Source: Synergistaceae bacterium | Lineage (GTDB): Bacteria > Synergistota > Synergistia > Synergistales > Aminobacteriaceae | Assembly (NCBI GenBank): GCA_017451025.1 | Contig: JAFSSM010000033.1 | Coordinates: 1-44,137 of the forward strand | DNA length: 44,137 nucleotides | Direction: 5' to 3' | Shown: piece by piece, positions 8,398 to 17,071 of the stretch | Position numbering within the stretch: the first letter of the stretch is position 1 | Layout of the letters: each line of letters starts with the position of its first letter | The notes under the pieces: generated by a model | Databases searched by the model: none | Seen by the model: only the letters and a program-made list of their open reading frames with translations | What the model was told of the DNA's origin: nothing | Made by a program: the position numbers and the translations under genes

Positions 8398-9698
8398 TAC
8401 TGAATCACCTCAAGCCCTAATGCCTTTTCAACGTCAAAACCCTTCAGCAGCATATCCCTTCCTTCAGAGTCATATGCGTGTACGGTGTTCATGTAGTGCC
8501 TGAGAGTTTCGGCCAATTCACGCTTCGAGTCGCACACAATGTACAGCCTAGTCATTACCTGCTTCTCTGTGCCTGGCCATTCCGCCAGAACTTCATCTCC
8601 CTCATAAAGCCGCTGGATATTCGCGATAACTTTCGGGTCTCTTTCCGCCTCGTCAAGCCCCTCAATTTTCCCAATACGTCCCTTCTTCAGCAGAAACCAC
8701 AAGGTCGCCGCGTGTTTCCCCCGCAATTTCGCGTCGTCCTGAGTCCTGAGGTCTACGTCTCCCTCAGAACCGGTCAGCGCAAATCGTATCAGCATCTCCC
8801 TCTGGTCAAAACCGTGCACTGCCTTCATGATTATGTGCGGAGCTTCTCCCTGAAGACGAAAGCCGGTATCGTACACGTAGAACTCTCCGTCATCGTAGAA
8901 CGCCGACAGCATCAGCACTCCGTCCCTTATGCCCGCTTCACGGAACATCCTAACAGCGTTGTTGTGCATCCTGCCGAAATATTCATCGATGTGCTTTGAG
9001 GGATATACCCCGCCGAGACAAACTCGCGACGCTCCGGGCTGTTCGTCCGTCGTGAACCTGTCATAGATGCATGATGCACTGCAATAGCCGTCCTTGAACG
9101 TGTAGTACATCCCCATATCGTCGCACTGCATGTACTTTTCCACGATGAAGCGTTTCTTGCGCGAGGCCGATAATGCCTTCTCTACAGCAGCCTTCAAACC
9201 CTCTTCACTGTACACTACGCTCATTCCAAGACCGCTGTAACTGTCAGCCGGCTTCACCATTACAGGGTAGACTATTCGGTCGAGGTCTTCGCGCTTCATG
9301 TCTGCATCAAGGTAGAACTCCGGAATGCCGTGTATTCCGTAACGCTGGCAGGCCGCCTTGAACGAGTCCTTATAGGAAAATATGTCCACTATTTCCTGAG
9401 TAGCATAGCACGGAAGCCCCAGAGCCTCGCAGACCTTGCAGTAAACAGGCACAAGTATATCCGCAACTCCCACAAGAACACCGTCAACCTTCTCGTCATT
9501 CGCAAGCGCAATCAGTCCTGGAACGTCGAGGCCGTCAACATCACATGCCTTCCACGCGTATTTCTTGGCCATGTCGTCGGGGCGGTTGCTGGTTACCAAA
9601 GTCTTAACTCCCATGCTGTCAGCTGTCTCAACAAGCGGAACTGTCTCGGGATTAGCTCCCAGTATCAGCAGCTTCTTTCCATCAATTACATTGTTCAT
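8397..9698 (-). CDS. ATP-grasp family carboxylate-amine ligase-like protein
   Basis: 433 residues from ATG 9698, which overlaps the upstream stop as ATGA; an upstream in-frame start would extend far into the preceding gene. The N-terminal pre-ATP-grasp domain (KKLLILGANPETVPLV) resembles carbamoyl-phosphate synthase-type proteins. The ATP-grasp core follows, with YPVMVKPADSYSGLGMSVV and FIVEKYM. The metal/phosphate part is divergent: DTGFRLQGEAPH replaces the usual E-x-N-x-R type motif. These enzymes make an acyl phosphate and couple it to an amine or thiol. ATP-grasp proteins of this type occur in surface polysaccharide clusters. A second ATP-grasp gene lies beside the other licD (32895-33773). 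Confidence 0.85.
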   Translation of the reverse strand: MNNVIDGKKLLILGANPETVPLVETADSMGVKTLVTSNRPDDMAKKYAWKACDVDGLDVPGLIALANDEKVDGVLVGVADILVPVYCKVCEALGLPCYATQEIVDIFSYKDSFKAACQRYGIHGIPEFYLDADMKREDLDRIVYPVMVKPADSYSGLGMSVVYSEEGLKAAVEKALSASRKKRFIVEKYMQCDDMGMYYTFKDGYCSASCIYDRFTTDEQPGASRVCLGGVYPSKHIDEYFGRMHNNAVRMFREAGIRDGVLMLSAFYDDGEFYVYDTGFRLQGEAPHIIMKAVHGFDQREMLIRFALTGSEGDVDLRTQDDAKLRGKHAATLWFLLKKGRIGKIEGLDEAERDPKVIANIQRLYEGDEVLAEWPGTEKQVMTRLYIVCDSKRELAETLRHYMNTVHAYDSEGRDMLLKGFDVEKALGLEVIQ

Positions 9699-10453
9699 AT
9701 CGTGAATACCTCTCCTTGTCCCATAATTCTGAAAGGTAAGTGCTTTTGCGTCATAACCTCGTAAAATCTGCCCAAGTCCCCGTATTGATGCGCAAACATT
9801 CCGTAATGGCAGGGAATAGTTACGCCAGGATTCAGACATTCAGCCAGAATAGAGCACTCCTCTGCACTGAGATTCCCGAACGTCCCGTTTATCGGAGCGA
9901 TCATTACGTCTGGAGATTTTGGCAGTTCGGCCGCAATATCCAGCCTCAAGCATGTATCACCAGCCTCGTACACCGTTATTCCGTCAACTTCGGCAGCTAC
10001 ACCCACAGCATCAGGTGCACTTTCTCCGTGATCGCACTTCACGAAAGACAGCCTGAAGTCTCCTGCGGTGAAAGAATCTTCTGGCCTGACGTACTCAATT
10101 CTTGAGCCGTAATATTCCATGTGAAGCATCTGCACAAGCCTTCGGCATTCAACGGAACAGAACAGTTTTGTGCGGTGCCTCATCATTGCCGGTACTGAGT
10201 CTATGTCGAAGTGGTCAAAGTGCGGGTGAGTGCAGATAACCACATCAAACTCGAGCTCGGAAGGCGTTAATATTTTTGGCAGAAGACGCTTGAAGCCAAA
10301 ATTGCCTTCGAGGCGTTCAACGCAGTCCGACAGATACATGTCTATTGCCAAGAGCTGACCCGACGATGACTTGACGATAAATCCTGCCTGGCCTGCGGAG
10401 AATATGTGAGTATTCCCCGGCCTTGCAGACAAAACTTTAGACGCAAAATCCAC
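9695..10453 (-). CDS. MBL-fold metallo-hydrolase (UlaG-like)
   Basis: 252 residues from GTG, with an AGAGGT site upstream. The metal-binding signature CTHPHFDHFD puts His76, His78, Asp80 and His81 in place. Further metal ligands are likely in KCDHGES, EAGDT and IPCHYG. The family resembles UlaG (L-ascorbate-6-phosphate lactonase) and related hydrolases that open lactones or cleave phosphodiesters. It is the first gene of the operon driven by the promoter at 10503-10534 and overlaps the ATP-grasp gene by 4 nt. Confidence 0.88.
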   Translation of the reverse strand: MDFASKVLSARPGNTHIFSAGQAGFIVKSSSGQLLAIDMYLSDCVERLEGNFGFKRLLPKILTPSELEFDVVICTHPHFDHFDIDSVPAMMRHRTKLFCSVECRRLVQMLHMEYYGSRIEYVRPEDSFTAGDFRLSFVKCDHGESAPDAVGVAAEVDGITVYEAGDTCLRLDIAAELPKSPDVMIAPINGTFGNLSAEECSILAECLNPGVTIPCHYGMFAHQYGDLGRFYEVMTQKHLPFRIMGQGEVFTI

Positions 10454-10502
10454 GCAACATTACCTCTGCTCACTAAGTAGTATTTCTAATTTTGATAAGT
10501 AA

Positions 10503-10534
10503 ATTTTACAGGGGGGGGGGGGGGATATTGTCAA
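10503..10534 (-). promoter_or_regulatory. Promoter with a 14-base homopolymer in its spacer (phase-variable)
   Basis: Read on the minus strand, a perfect TTGACA (10529-10534) is followed by ATAT, 14 C residues, TG and TAAAAT (10503-10508). The spacer is 20 bp; losing three C residues would give the optimal 17. It is the only good promoter between the rsfS terminator and the MBL-fold gene start at 10453. Spacer homopolymers that tune promoter strength are established in Neisseria (porA, opc). Confidence 0.85.
10511..10524. repeat. Homopolymeric G14/C14 tract in promoter spacer
   Basis: Fourteen uninterrupted G residues on the plus strand between the -10 and -35 hexamers of the minus-strand promoter. 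Same length as the two other tracts in the window. Confidence 0.95.
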
Positions 10535-10547
10535 GAGGAAAGTGCAC

Positions 10548-10584
10548 AAAAAAATTCCCCTCCCGTAATGTTAGAGAGGGGGGG
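10548..10584 (-). terminator. Rho-independent terminator of rsfS
   Basis: CCCCTC (10557-10562) pairs with GAGGGG (10576-10581). Read on the minus strand, the hairpin is followed by seven T residues (plus-strand A-run 10548-10554). It separates the rsfS/galK transcription unit from the next promoter. Confidence 0.85.
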
Positions 10585-10600
10585 TACCATTTTCGTTAAG

Positions 10601-10915
10601 CTATTCTTCCCACAGACGCTCCAGCCGGTAGAACTCGCGGCCCTTGTGGCTGAACACGTGAACTACTACGTCCCCGCCGTCAAGCAGCCTCCAGCGGGTG
10701 CTCTCTGCCCCTTCGGTCTTGCACTTCCTGCCGTTCTTCAGGAGTACTTCTTCTGCGGCTTCCGTCAGAGTCTTCATGTGTGTCTCGGAATTTCCTGTTA
10801 CAAGCACAAATGCCTCAGCAAGACTTCCGCGCCCCTTAAGGTCGAGCGTCAGAATATCTTCGCCGTTCTTGGCCTCCAGTGCTTCAATTATTTCCTTAAG
10901 TATATCGCTGTTCAT
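10601..10915 (-). CDS. rsfS: Ribosomal silencing factor RsfS
   Basis: 104 residues, typical of the RsfS (Iojap/DUF143) family. The protein binds ribosomal protein uL14 on the large subunit and blocks subunit joining during starvation. Recognisable segments are an acidic N-terminal helix, DILTLDLKGRGSLAEAFVLVTG, a THMKTLTEAAEEVL helix, and the C-terminal WRLLDGGDVVVHVFSHKGREFYRLERLW. Its start lies 34 nt after the galK stop and a good terminator follows, so it is the distal gene of the mgl-gal unit or has its own weak promoter. In many bacteria rsfS sits near nadD, which is not present here. Confidence 0.93.
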   Translation of the reverse strand: MNSDILKEIIEALEAKNGEDILTLDLKGRGSLAEAFVLVTGNSETHMKTLTEAAEEVLLKNGRKCKTEGAESTRWRLLDGGDVVVHVFSHKGREFYRLERLWEE

Positions 10916-10948
10916 TGATGCACAGCTCCTCTCATGCAGATACGGATA

Positions 10949-12130
10949 TTATAATGCTAACCGCCCCGCTCCGTCAGCACTCCCTGTCGTGTAGAAGCTG
11001 GGCTTGCGTCCGGTCTTGGCCTTATATTCACGCCCGATAACGTTCATGAAGTTTTCGGCCTGTCCGTTCTCAACGATACTGACCGTGCACCCGCCGAAAC
11101 CTCCGCCCGTCATTCTTGAGCCGATAACCCCGGGAAGCTCCCACGCAAGGCCCGCAAGCAGGTCAAGCTCCGGTATCGTAACCTGGTAATTGTCCCTCAG
11201 GGAAACGTGCGAGGCATTCATTAAGCGTCCGAATGTGGCCAAGTCTCCGGCTTTGAGGGCTTCTGCGGCACGTTTTGCGCGGGCATTCTCACTCACGGCA
11301 TGAACTGCACGCTTCAGGGTTACGGGGTCTTTAACGCAGTAAGCGTATTCGTCTAGCTCGTTGGGTGTCAGGTCGCAAAGGCAGGATATATCCTTTACGC
11401 GCTTGATGTCCGCAAGTGCAGACTCACACTGAGTGCGGCGCAAATTGTACTCACTGCCGACGAGGGAATGCGGTACGTTGGAGTTTGTGATTATTATCTT
11501 GCAGTCTCCGAGTTCGAGCGGAGCGTATGAGTAATCGAGGGTTGAGCAGTTCAGGAGGATTGCGTGGTTCTTTTTGCCCATGCTGACGGCGAACTGGTCC
11601 ATTATTCCGCAGTGCATACCCACAAAGCTGTTCTCGGCTTCCTGTGAGAATAACGCCGCCTTCACTCCGTCAATGCCCAGCCCTAAGAGTTCGCTGAATA
11701 TACGCACAGTGAGGACTTCTAGGGCCGCTGATGACGAGAGTCCTGCACCGTCAGGAAGATTGCCGTTGTAGAGAATGTCCAGTCCTGATGTGAGGGAATA
11801 GCCGTGCTTCATGAGAATGCTGGCAATTCCGAGCGGGTAGTTCACCCATGTGCGCGAGCCGGTGAGTTTTTCCTGAATGTCTGAGTACTTGGTCTCGAAC
11901 GGAACGGGATATTCACCGTCAAAGTTCATCGAGTACAGCCGCAGAGTATTGCTGTCGTTTCTGCGGGCTAGGGCGTAAATTCCGAAGTCTATTGCACATG
12001 GGAAGACGTAACCGCCTTCGTGGTCGGTGTGTTCGCCTATGAGGTTTACCCTGCCCGGCGAAAAGAAGGCTTCAGGGTTTGAGCCTGAGTTGAAAACGCG
12101 CGCGAATGTCTGTCTCATTGTCTCTATCAT
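10949..12130 (-). CDS. galK: Galactokinase
   Basis: 393 residues, normal for GalK. It phosphorylates D-galactose at C1 with ATP, the first Leloir step. GHMP-kinase motifs are clear: the galactokinase signature GRVNLIGEHTDHEGG near the N-terminus, the phosphate loop LPDGAGLSSSAALE, and the C-terminal GSRMTGGGFGGC. It lies 77 nt downstream of mglC, separated by a hairpin with a T-run, so read-through or a promoter in the gap is needed. No galT or galE occurs in the window. Confidence 0.95.
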   Translation of the reverse strand: MIETMRQTFARVFNSGSNPEAFFSPGRVNLIGEHTDHEGGYVFPCAIDFGIYALARRNDSNTLRLYSMNFDGEYPVPFETKYSDIQEKLTGSRTWVNYPLGIASILMKHGYSLTSGLDILYNGNLPDGAGLSSSAALEVLTVRIFSELLGLGIDGVKAALFSQEAENSFVGMHCGIMDQFAVSMGKKNHAILLNCSTLDYSYAPLELGDCKIIITNSNVPHSLVGSEYNLRRTQCESALADIKRVKDISCLCDLTPNELDEYAYCVKDPVTLKRAVHAVSENARAKRAAEALKAGDLATFGRLMNASHVSLRDNYQVTIPELDLLAGLAWELPGVIGSRMTGGGFGGCTVSIVENGQAENFMNVIGREYKAKTGRKPSFYTTGSADGAGRLAL

Positions 12131-12146
12131 TATTAATCCTCCAGAT

Positions 12147-12182
12147 AAAAAATGTCCCTCTGCCCATTATACAGACAGAGGG
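12147..12182 (-). terminator. Terminator or attenuator between mglC and galK
   Basis: CCCTCTG (12156-12162) pairs with CAGAGGG (12176-12182); on the minus strand the stem is followed by six T residues (plus-strand A-run 12147-12152). It would end or reduce transcription between the transporter genes and galK. The loop contains TATAAT on the minus strand, a possible -10 for galK without a clear -35. Confidence 0.7.
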
Positions 12183-12207
12183 CACAAAATTTATGCCGCT
12201 GTTAAAG

Positions 12208-13434
12208 CTACTTCTTGCGGTACTTCGTCATGTCTATTGCAACTGCTACCGCGATGATTACTCCCTTGATGACCTGCTGCCACATCGGCGATACATTGAT
12301 GAACTGCAAGCCGTACTGTATAACCGTGAAGATTAACACTCCCATCACGATACCGCCGACTTTTCCGATACCGCCGCTCATTGACACGCCGCCCACAACG
12401 CACGCCGCTATTGCGTCAGTCTCGTAGCCCAGTCCGTAGTTGTTCGTCGCTCCGGCTGTACGTGCCGCCTCGAGAACTCCCGCTATACCGTAAAGCAGGG
12501 ACGCAAGGATGAATATGAACATGATGTTGCGGAATACGTTAATTCCCGCCACAACTGCCGCCTCACGGTTGCCGCCGATCGCGTAAACGTTCTTTCCGAA
12601 CACTGTCTTGTTCAGGATGAACCAGATTATTACGCATATTACCAGTGCTATCGGAATAAGTATGCTTATACCAGGAAATCCCTTCCACAGTCCATTGAAC
12701 AGCCTCAACTGTCCGATCTGCGCGAAGTCAGGCCGGATTCCTCCGATTGGCTGTGAGTTGTTGGGGGGCATGTCGAAATACAGCGAGCACACTCCGTAGA
12801 TTATTACCTGAGTCGCCAGCGTCGCAATGAACGGGTGCATCTCGTACTTTGCCACGATAAAGCCGTTCAGTGCACCGAACAGCATACAGGCTACTATCGC
12901 CGCCGCTATGGGTATCCACAGGGGAAGCTGGGGAAGGTCAGGGAAGAACCTGTTTGCGTACGTGGCAGTCTGCATCATTGACGCGGAGATTACCGCCGCA
13001 AGTCCCACCATACGGCCAGCACTGAGGTCTGTACCCGCGATTAACAGGGCAAAGCAAATTCCCAGTGCCATAATCAGCTTGGGCGATGACTGCGTGAGGA
13101 TGTCCAGCGCAACGCGAATCTGCATGAATCTCGGCTGAAGAATGCATATCACCACAACCAGAACAAGCATTGCGAGAAGTATTGCGTTGTTGGTCAGGAA
13201 CTCCGTGAAGGTTTTTCCGGCAAGTGCTGCCTCTTCTTCAGTCTTGTCTTTCGCGGTGAAGCCCTTGATAGCGGAGCATATACCGATGATGATTAAGAAT
13301 ACCGGCAAGTCGTAAATCTTGCGGGTAAGGCCCATAGGTGCCTTCAGGAAGTACAGGGCTATTCCCAGAACGAGGAATATTATTCCCCCGGTCGTCATTA
13401 AACGCTTTGAACGTGATGCTGTCTTTTCCGCCAT
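12208..13434 (-). CDS. mglC: Galactose/methyl-galactoside ABC transporter permease
   Basis: 408 residues from ATG 13434, which follows an AAGGAGG site; a longer frame would overlap mglA. It is a multi-spanning inner-membrane permease of the BPD_transp_2 (ribose/galactose) family with about ten hydrophobic segments. Conserved stretches include FALLIAGTDLSAGRMVGL and the C-terminal GGVSMSGGIGKVGGIVMGVL. The first 70 residues have two extra hydrophobic segments and a charged loop (KDKTEEEAA). It would pair with MglA and the two binding proteins encoded upstream. Gene order B-B-A-C is that of the mgl operon, with an extra binding-protein gene. Confidence 0.92.
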   Translation of the reverse strand: MAEKTASRSKRLMTTGGIIFLVLGIALYFLKAPMGLTRKIYDLPVFLIIIGICSAIKGFTAKDKTEEEAALAGKTFTEFLTNNAILLAMLVLVVVICILQPRFMQIRVALDILTQSSPKLIMALGICFALLIAGTDLSAGRMVGLAAVISASMMQTATYANRFFPDLPQLPLWIPIAAAIVACMLFGALNGFIVAKYEMHPFIATLATQVIIYGVCSLYFDMPPNNSQPIGGIRPDFAQIGQLRLFNGLWKGFPGISILIPIALVICVIIWFILNKTVFGKNVYAIGGNREAAVVAGINVFRNIMFIFILASLLYGIAGVLEAARTAGATNNYGLGYETDAIAACVVGGVSMSGGIGKVGGIVMGVLIFTVIQYGLQFINVSPMWQQVIKGVIIAVAVAIDMTKYRKK

Positions 13435-13453
13435 AATGTATTTGTCCTCCTTG

Positions 13454-14989
13454 TTATGCGGCTGTGCTGTCCTTGCGCCCCGCAAACTGCGTCGCAAGTG
13501 CCATTATCTTTTCCTGGCTGTATTCTCCCTTGTTCAGGAAGCCCGTTACCCTGCCTTCACACATGACCATTATTCTGTCGCTCATGCCCATTAGTTCCGG
13601 CATCTCCGACGAAATCATGATTATCGATTTGCCCTGCGCTATCTGCTCGAGCATTATGTTGTAGATTTCGTACTTGGCCCCGACATCTATTCCGCGTGTA
13701 GGCTCATCGAGAATCAGGATGTCCGAGTTCGTCAGAAGCCAGCGCGCAATCAACACCTTCTGCTGGTTGCCGCCGCTGAGATTCTGAATGAGCGTGTTTA
13801 GTGAGGGAGTCTTTACGTTGAGCTTCTTGCACTCCTCGTCCGCATCCTTAAGCCTTCTGCTGTCGTTGAGGACTCCAAAGGTCGCATAATTCCTCTGGTT
13901 CGCAATTACTGTGTTCTCGAGAATTGGAAGGATGCCGAAAATTCCTGTTGCCCTGCGTTCCTCTGTGAGAAGTGCCAGACCTCTCGACTTCGCAAATCCT
14001 GGCGACTTGTTGCTGTATCTTGCACCATTGAGCATAATTTCTCCTGACGCAATGCCTCTCAGCCCGAACAGTGCCTCGACAAATTCCGTCCTCTGTGCTC
14101 CGACAAGCCCGCCTATCCCCAAAATCTCCTGCCTGTGAAGCTCAAAGCTGACATCCTGGAATGACTTTCTCAGCGGCGAGCAGACATGCTCAACTTTCAG
14201 CACCACATCACTGCCAGGCTTGCCATCGCGCGGCGGGAACTGGTTAGTCATCTCACGTCCGACCATCTGCTTAATGATGAAATCTATTGTGAGCTTCTCG
14301 CCGTTCGCGTCAGTTACCGGCCAAGTCCCTACATATGTTCCGTCGCGCATTACCGTTATCTCGTCGGAAATCTCCAGAATCTCCTTCATCTTGTGGGATA
14401 TGTAGATGAATGCTACACCCTGTGCACGCAGACGGTTGATTATTTTGAAGAGGTGGTCGACTTCACGGTCAGACAGTGAGGATGTAGGTTCGTCAAGGAT
14501 TATGATTTTTGCCTTCATGTCAACGGCACGCGCAATCTCCATCATCTGCAGAATTGCCGCACTCTGTTCACCAGCAAGAGCCAGCGGGTCAACGTCAAGC
14601 TCCAAGTCCTCAAAGAGTGCCTTCGTCCTGTCGTACATTGCCTTGTGGTCAACAACGCCCATGTGTCCGGGGAATCTTCCCAGATATACATTCTCCATGA
14701 CAGAACGGAATCTTATCGGGTGAAGTTCCTGGTGCACCATAGCAATACCTTTATCCATTGCCTGGCGCGCAGAATGAATCTCTGCCTTCTTCCCCTCAAG
14801 GTATATTTCTCCGCCGTTCGGCTCGTAAATTCCGAACAGGCACTTCATCAGCGTTGACTTCCCTGCTCCGTTCTCTCCCATAAGGGCATGAACAGTTCCC
14901 TTCCTGACATTAAGATTTACGTTGTCGAGTGCCTTAACGCCCGGGAAAGTCTTGGTGATGTTCTTCATCTCAAGCAAATATTCGCTCAC
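13454..14989 (-). CDS. mglA: Galactose/methyl-galactoside ABC transporter ATP-binding protein
   Basis: 511 residues with two ABC domains, as in MglA and RbsA. The N-terminal domain has Walker A GENGAGKST (about 38-46), and a Walker B with ILDEPTSSLSD. The C-terminal domain has the usual degenerate Walker A (GLVGAQRTE) but an intact signature NLSGGNQQK and Walker B ILDEPTRGIDVG. It energises sugar import. The start overlaps the stop of the preceding binding-protein gene by 4 nt (ATGA), and mglC follows after 19 nt. Confidence 0.94.
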   Translation of the reverse strand: MSEYLLEMKNITKTFPGVKALDNVNLNVRKGTVHALMGENGAGKSTLMKCLFGIYEPNGGEIYLEGKKAEIHSARQAMDKGIAMVHQELHPIRFRSVMENVYLGRFPGHMGVVDHKAMYDRTKALFEDLELDVDPLALAGEQSAAILQMMEIARAVDMKAKIIILDEPTSSLSDREVDHLFKIINRLRAQGVAFIYISHKMKEILEISDEITVMRDGTYVGTWPVTDANGEKLTIDFIIKQMVGREMTNQFPPRDGKPGSDVVLKVEHVCSPLRKSFQDVSFELHRQEILGIGGLVGAQRTEFVEALFGLRGIASGEIMLNGARYSNKSPGFAKSRGLALLTEERRATGIFGILPILENTVIANQRNYATFGVLNDSRRLKDADEECKKLNVKTPSLNTLIQNLSGGNQQKVLIARWLLTNSDILILDEPTRGIDVGAKYEIYNIMLEQIAQGKSIIMISSEMPELMGMSDRIMVMCEGRVTGFLNKGEYSQEKIMALATQFAGRKDSTAA

Positions 14990-15963
14990 TGTTTCTCACC
15001 TCTCACAACTTTCTGGTAGGGTACCCAGATATATTTTCCGTCTGCACCTTCTGCACCGGCATTCTTGGCCAGAGACACAGCCAGCTTCACCGCCGCACTG
15101 CCCTGACCGTCCGCGTCATTCAGGACTGTACCGAGCATTTCACCCTTGTCCATCGCCTCAAGTGCAGAAGCATTCGCGTCAACTCCCACAACAGGAATAT
15201 ATGCCTCAGGATTGCCGGTGTTGTAGTCCTGAGCCTTCAGTGCCTCGATCGCTCCTAACGCCATTTCGTCGTTGTTCGCGATAACTGCCTCGATGTTCTC
15301 AGGGCCGATTGACATGATAAAGCCGTTCATTATCTTCATGGCCTCGAGCTTGTCCCAGTTCGCTATTGCGCCCGCAAGTTCTACCGGCTCAATCCCTGCT
15401 TCCTTCACCGCTTCAACGGAGTACTTCGAACGCAGAATCATATCCTGGTGGCCGTTCTGTCCCTTCAAAAGGATAAACTGCAATTTGCCGTCCTTGTTCT
15501 TGTCGGCTTCAGGGTGAGCCTTGAAGTATGAGGCTACAAGTTCTCCGGCTTCTGTCCCTGATTCTTCGGCCTTCGCTCCCACGTAATAGGCTTTGTCGTA
15601 GGTCGCGAGCATCTCCTCTGTCGGCTCCCTGTTGATGAACACTACAGGAATACCTGCTGTTTTGGCTTTGTCGATGATTGACTGTGAGGACATCCTGTCT
15701 ACCGGATTCACGATGAGCACATTCACTCCGTCAGCAATGAACGCATCAACCTGTTCATCCTGCGTGCTCTGGTTGTCCTGGCCGTCAGCAAGTTCTATCT
15801 TTGCTCCGAGTTTCTCGCTCTCTGCCTGCATTGCCTGCCTGAACCTCAGCATAAACGCGTCGTTGAACCTGTAGATACACGCGCCTATCTTCACATCGTC
15901 AGCATGAGCGCAAGCACCTAATGCCAGCATAAGCATCAATGTAACGATTAACACTTTACGCAA
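14986..15963 (-). CDS. mglB: Galactose-binding periplasmic protein, second copy
   Basis: 325 residues with an N-terminal signal peptide (VLIVTLMLMLALGACAHA). It belongs to the periplasmic-binding-protein type 1 sugar family (Peripla_BP_4) and matches MglB throughout, with GQDNQSTQDEQVDAFIADG, NVLIVNPVDR and VVFINREP. A Cys at the signal end (ALGAC) could be a lipobox. It is clearly a paralogue of the next gene upstream, and both would feed the same MglA/MglC. A different sugar preference or affinity is a reasonable inference. It overlaps mglA by 4 nt. Confidence 0.9.
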   Translation of the reverse strand: MRKVLIVTLMLMLALGACAHADDVKIGACIYRFNDAFMLRFRQAMQAESEKLGAKIELADGQDNQSTQDEQVDAFIADGVNVLIVNPVDRMSSQSIIDKAKTAGIPVVFINREPTEEMLATYDKAYYVGAKAEESGTEAGELVASYFKAHPEADKNKDGKLQFILLKGQNGHQDMILRSKYSVEAVKEAGIEPVELAGAIANWDKLEAMKIMNGFIMSIGPENIEAVIANNDEMALGAIEALKAQDYNTGNPEAYIPVVGVDANASALEAMDKGEMLGTVLNDADGQGSAAVKLAVSLAKNAGAEGADGKYIWVPYQKVVRGEKQ

Positions 15964-15990
15964 GAATAATCACCTCTTTCATCAAATAAA

Positions 15991-16020
15991 CCCCCGCCGG
16001 AATGCAACGGGGGCATAGAT
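15991..16020 (-). terminator. Intergenic hairpin between the two mglB genes
   Basis: CCCCCG...CGGGGG (15991-16013) forms a strong GC stem between the tandem binding-protein genes. On the minus strand it is followed by TTTATTTG, a poor T-run. It is better read as an mRNA-stabilising or attenuating hairpin than a full terminator. It could raise the level of the first binding protein over downstream genes. Confidence 0.6.
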
Positions 16021-16030
16021 TTTTACTTCT

Positions 16031-17047
16031 CTACTTCATGAACTCCTTGTAGTTCTCGACCGTAACGGGCCTGTAGGGTATCCAGATGTATTTGCCGTCA
16101 GTGATTGTGTAGCCGATTGACTCGTCGGTTACGGGCTTGTCGTCTGCCGCGATAACTGCTACCTTCACTGCCGCGAAGCCCTGGTTGTCTGCGTCGTTAA
16201 GCACTGTCCCGAGCATCTCGCCCTTGCTCATTGCCTCGAGTGCCGGTGCTGTCGCGTCAACGCCCACTACAGGAATGTACTTGCTTGCGTCGCCCATGTT
16301 GTAGCCTTCAGCCTTGAGTGCCTCGATTGCGCCGAGTGCCATATCGTCGTTGTTGGCGAGGACTGCCTCGATTGCGTCGATGCCCACTGCGCTGATGAAG
16401 CCCTTCATCTTGTCGGTGGCCTGGACTTTGTCCCAGTTGGCGGTGTCGTTGCCCAGCTCTACAACCTCAAAGCCCGCGTCCTTAATGGCCTTCAGTGAGT
16501 ACTCTGTGCGGAGCGTTGCGTCCTGGTGCCCCTGCTCGCCGCGAATCATGATGTACTGGATTTTGCCGTCGCCGTTGCGGTCTGCCTTCGGGTTAGCCTT
16601 GAAGTAGTCTGCGATGATCTGGCCTGACTGAGTGCCGGACTCCTCTGCCTTTGCGCCGACGTACCAGATTTTGTCGTAGGCGGCCATTACGTCAGCGTAA
16701 GGCTCACGGTTCACGAACACTATCGGCAGTCCTTCGGCCTTTGCCTTCTGCATAAGAGGCTCGGCGGCTGTACGGTCAACGGGGTTGACGATGAGGGCAT
16801 TTGCGCCTTTGGAGATGTAAGCGTCAACCTGGTCGTTCTGTGTGGGCTGGCGGTTCTGGGAGTCGACTATCTCAAGCTCTCCGCCTTCCTTCTCCATCTG
16901 TGCGCGCATTGCGTTGCGCACGCCAGTCATGAACGTATCGTCGAATTTGTAGATGCAAGCTCCGACGAGCGCGTCTGTTTCGGCAAATGCTGCGAATGCC
17001 GATACTGCAAGAACTACTGCTGCTAAAACTACTGCGAACTTCTTCAC
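16031..17047 (-). CDS. mglB: Galactose-binding periplasmic protein, first copy
   Basis: 338 residues with a clean signal peptide (VVLAAVVLAVSAFAAFAETD). The mature part shows the Peripla_BP_4 fold of D-galactose/D-glucose-binding proteins: SQNRQPTQNDQVDAYISKG, NALIVNPVDR, VLANNDDMALGAIEALKAEG and GVDATAPALEAM. It is the first gene of the transporter unit, with an AGGAGGT site just before the start. The CAP-protein gene ends only 24 nt upstream, so the mgl promoter must lie inside that gene or the genes are co-transcribed. Confidence 0.92.
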   Translation of the reverse strand: MKKFAVVLAAVVLAVSAFAAFAETDALVGACIYKFDDTFMTGVRNAMRAQMEKEGGELEIVDSQNRQPTQNDQVDAYISKGANALIVNPVDRTAAEPLMQKAKAEGLPIVFVNREPYADVMAAYDKIWYVGAKAEESGTQSGQIIADYFKANPKADRNGDGKIQYIMIRGEQGHQDATLRTEYSLKAIKDAGFEVVELGNDTANWDKVQATDKMKGFISAVGIDAIEAVLANNDDMALGAIEALKAEGYNMGDASKYIPVVGVDATAPALEAMSKGEMLGTVLNDADNQGFAAVKVAVIAADDKPVTDESIGYTITDGKYIWIPYRPVTVENYKEFMK

Positions 17048-17071
17048 GATAAGTTACCTCCTGTGAAATAT

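Noticed and set aside
8397-9839. Longer ATP-grasp protein starting at 9839
   Set aside because: The extra 47 residues lie inside the MBL-fold gene and look unlike protein; ATG 9698 forms the usual ATGA overlap.
10578-10584. Run of seven G beside the rsfS terminator as a fourth variable tract
   Set aside because: It is short and forms part of the terminator stem; no frame or promoter depends on it.
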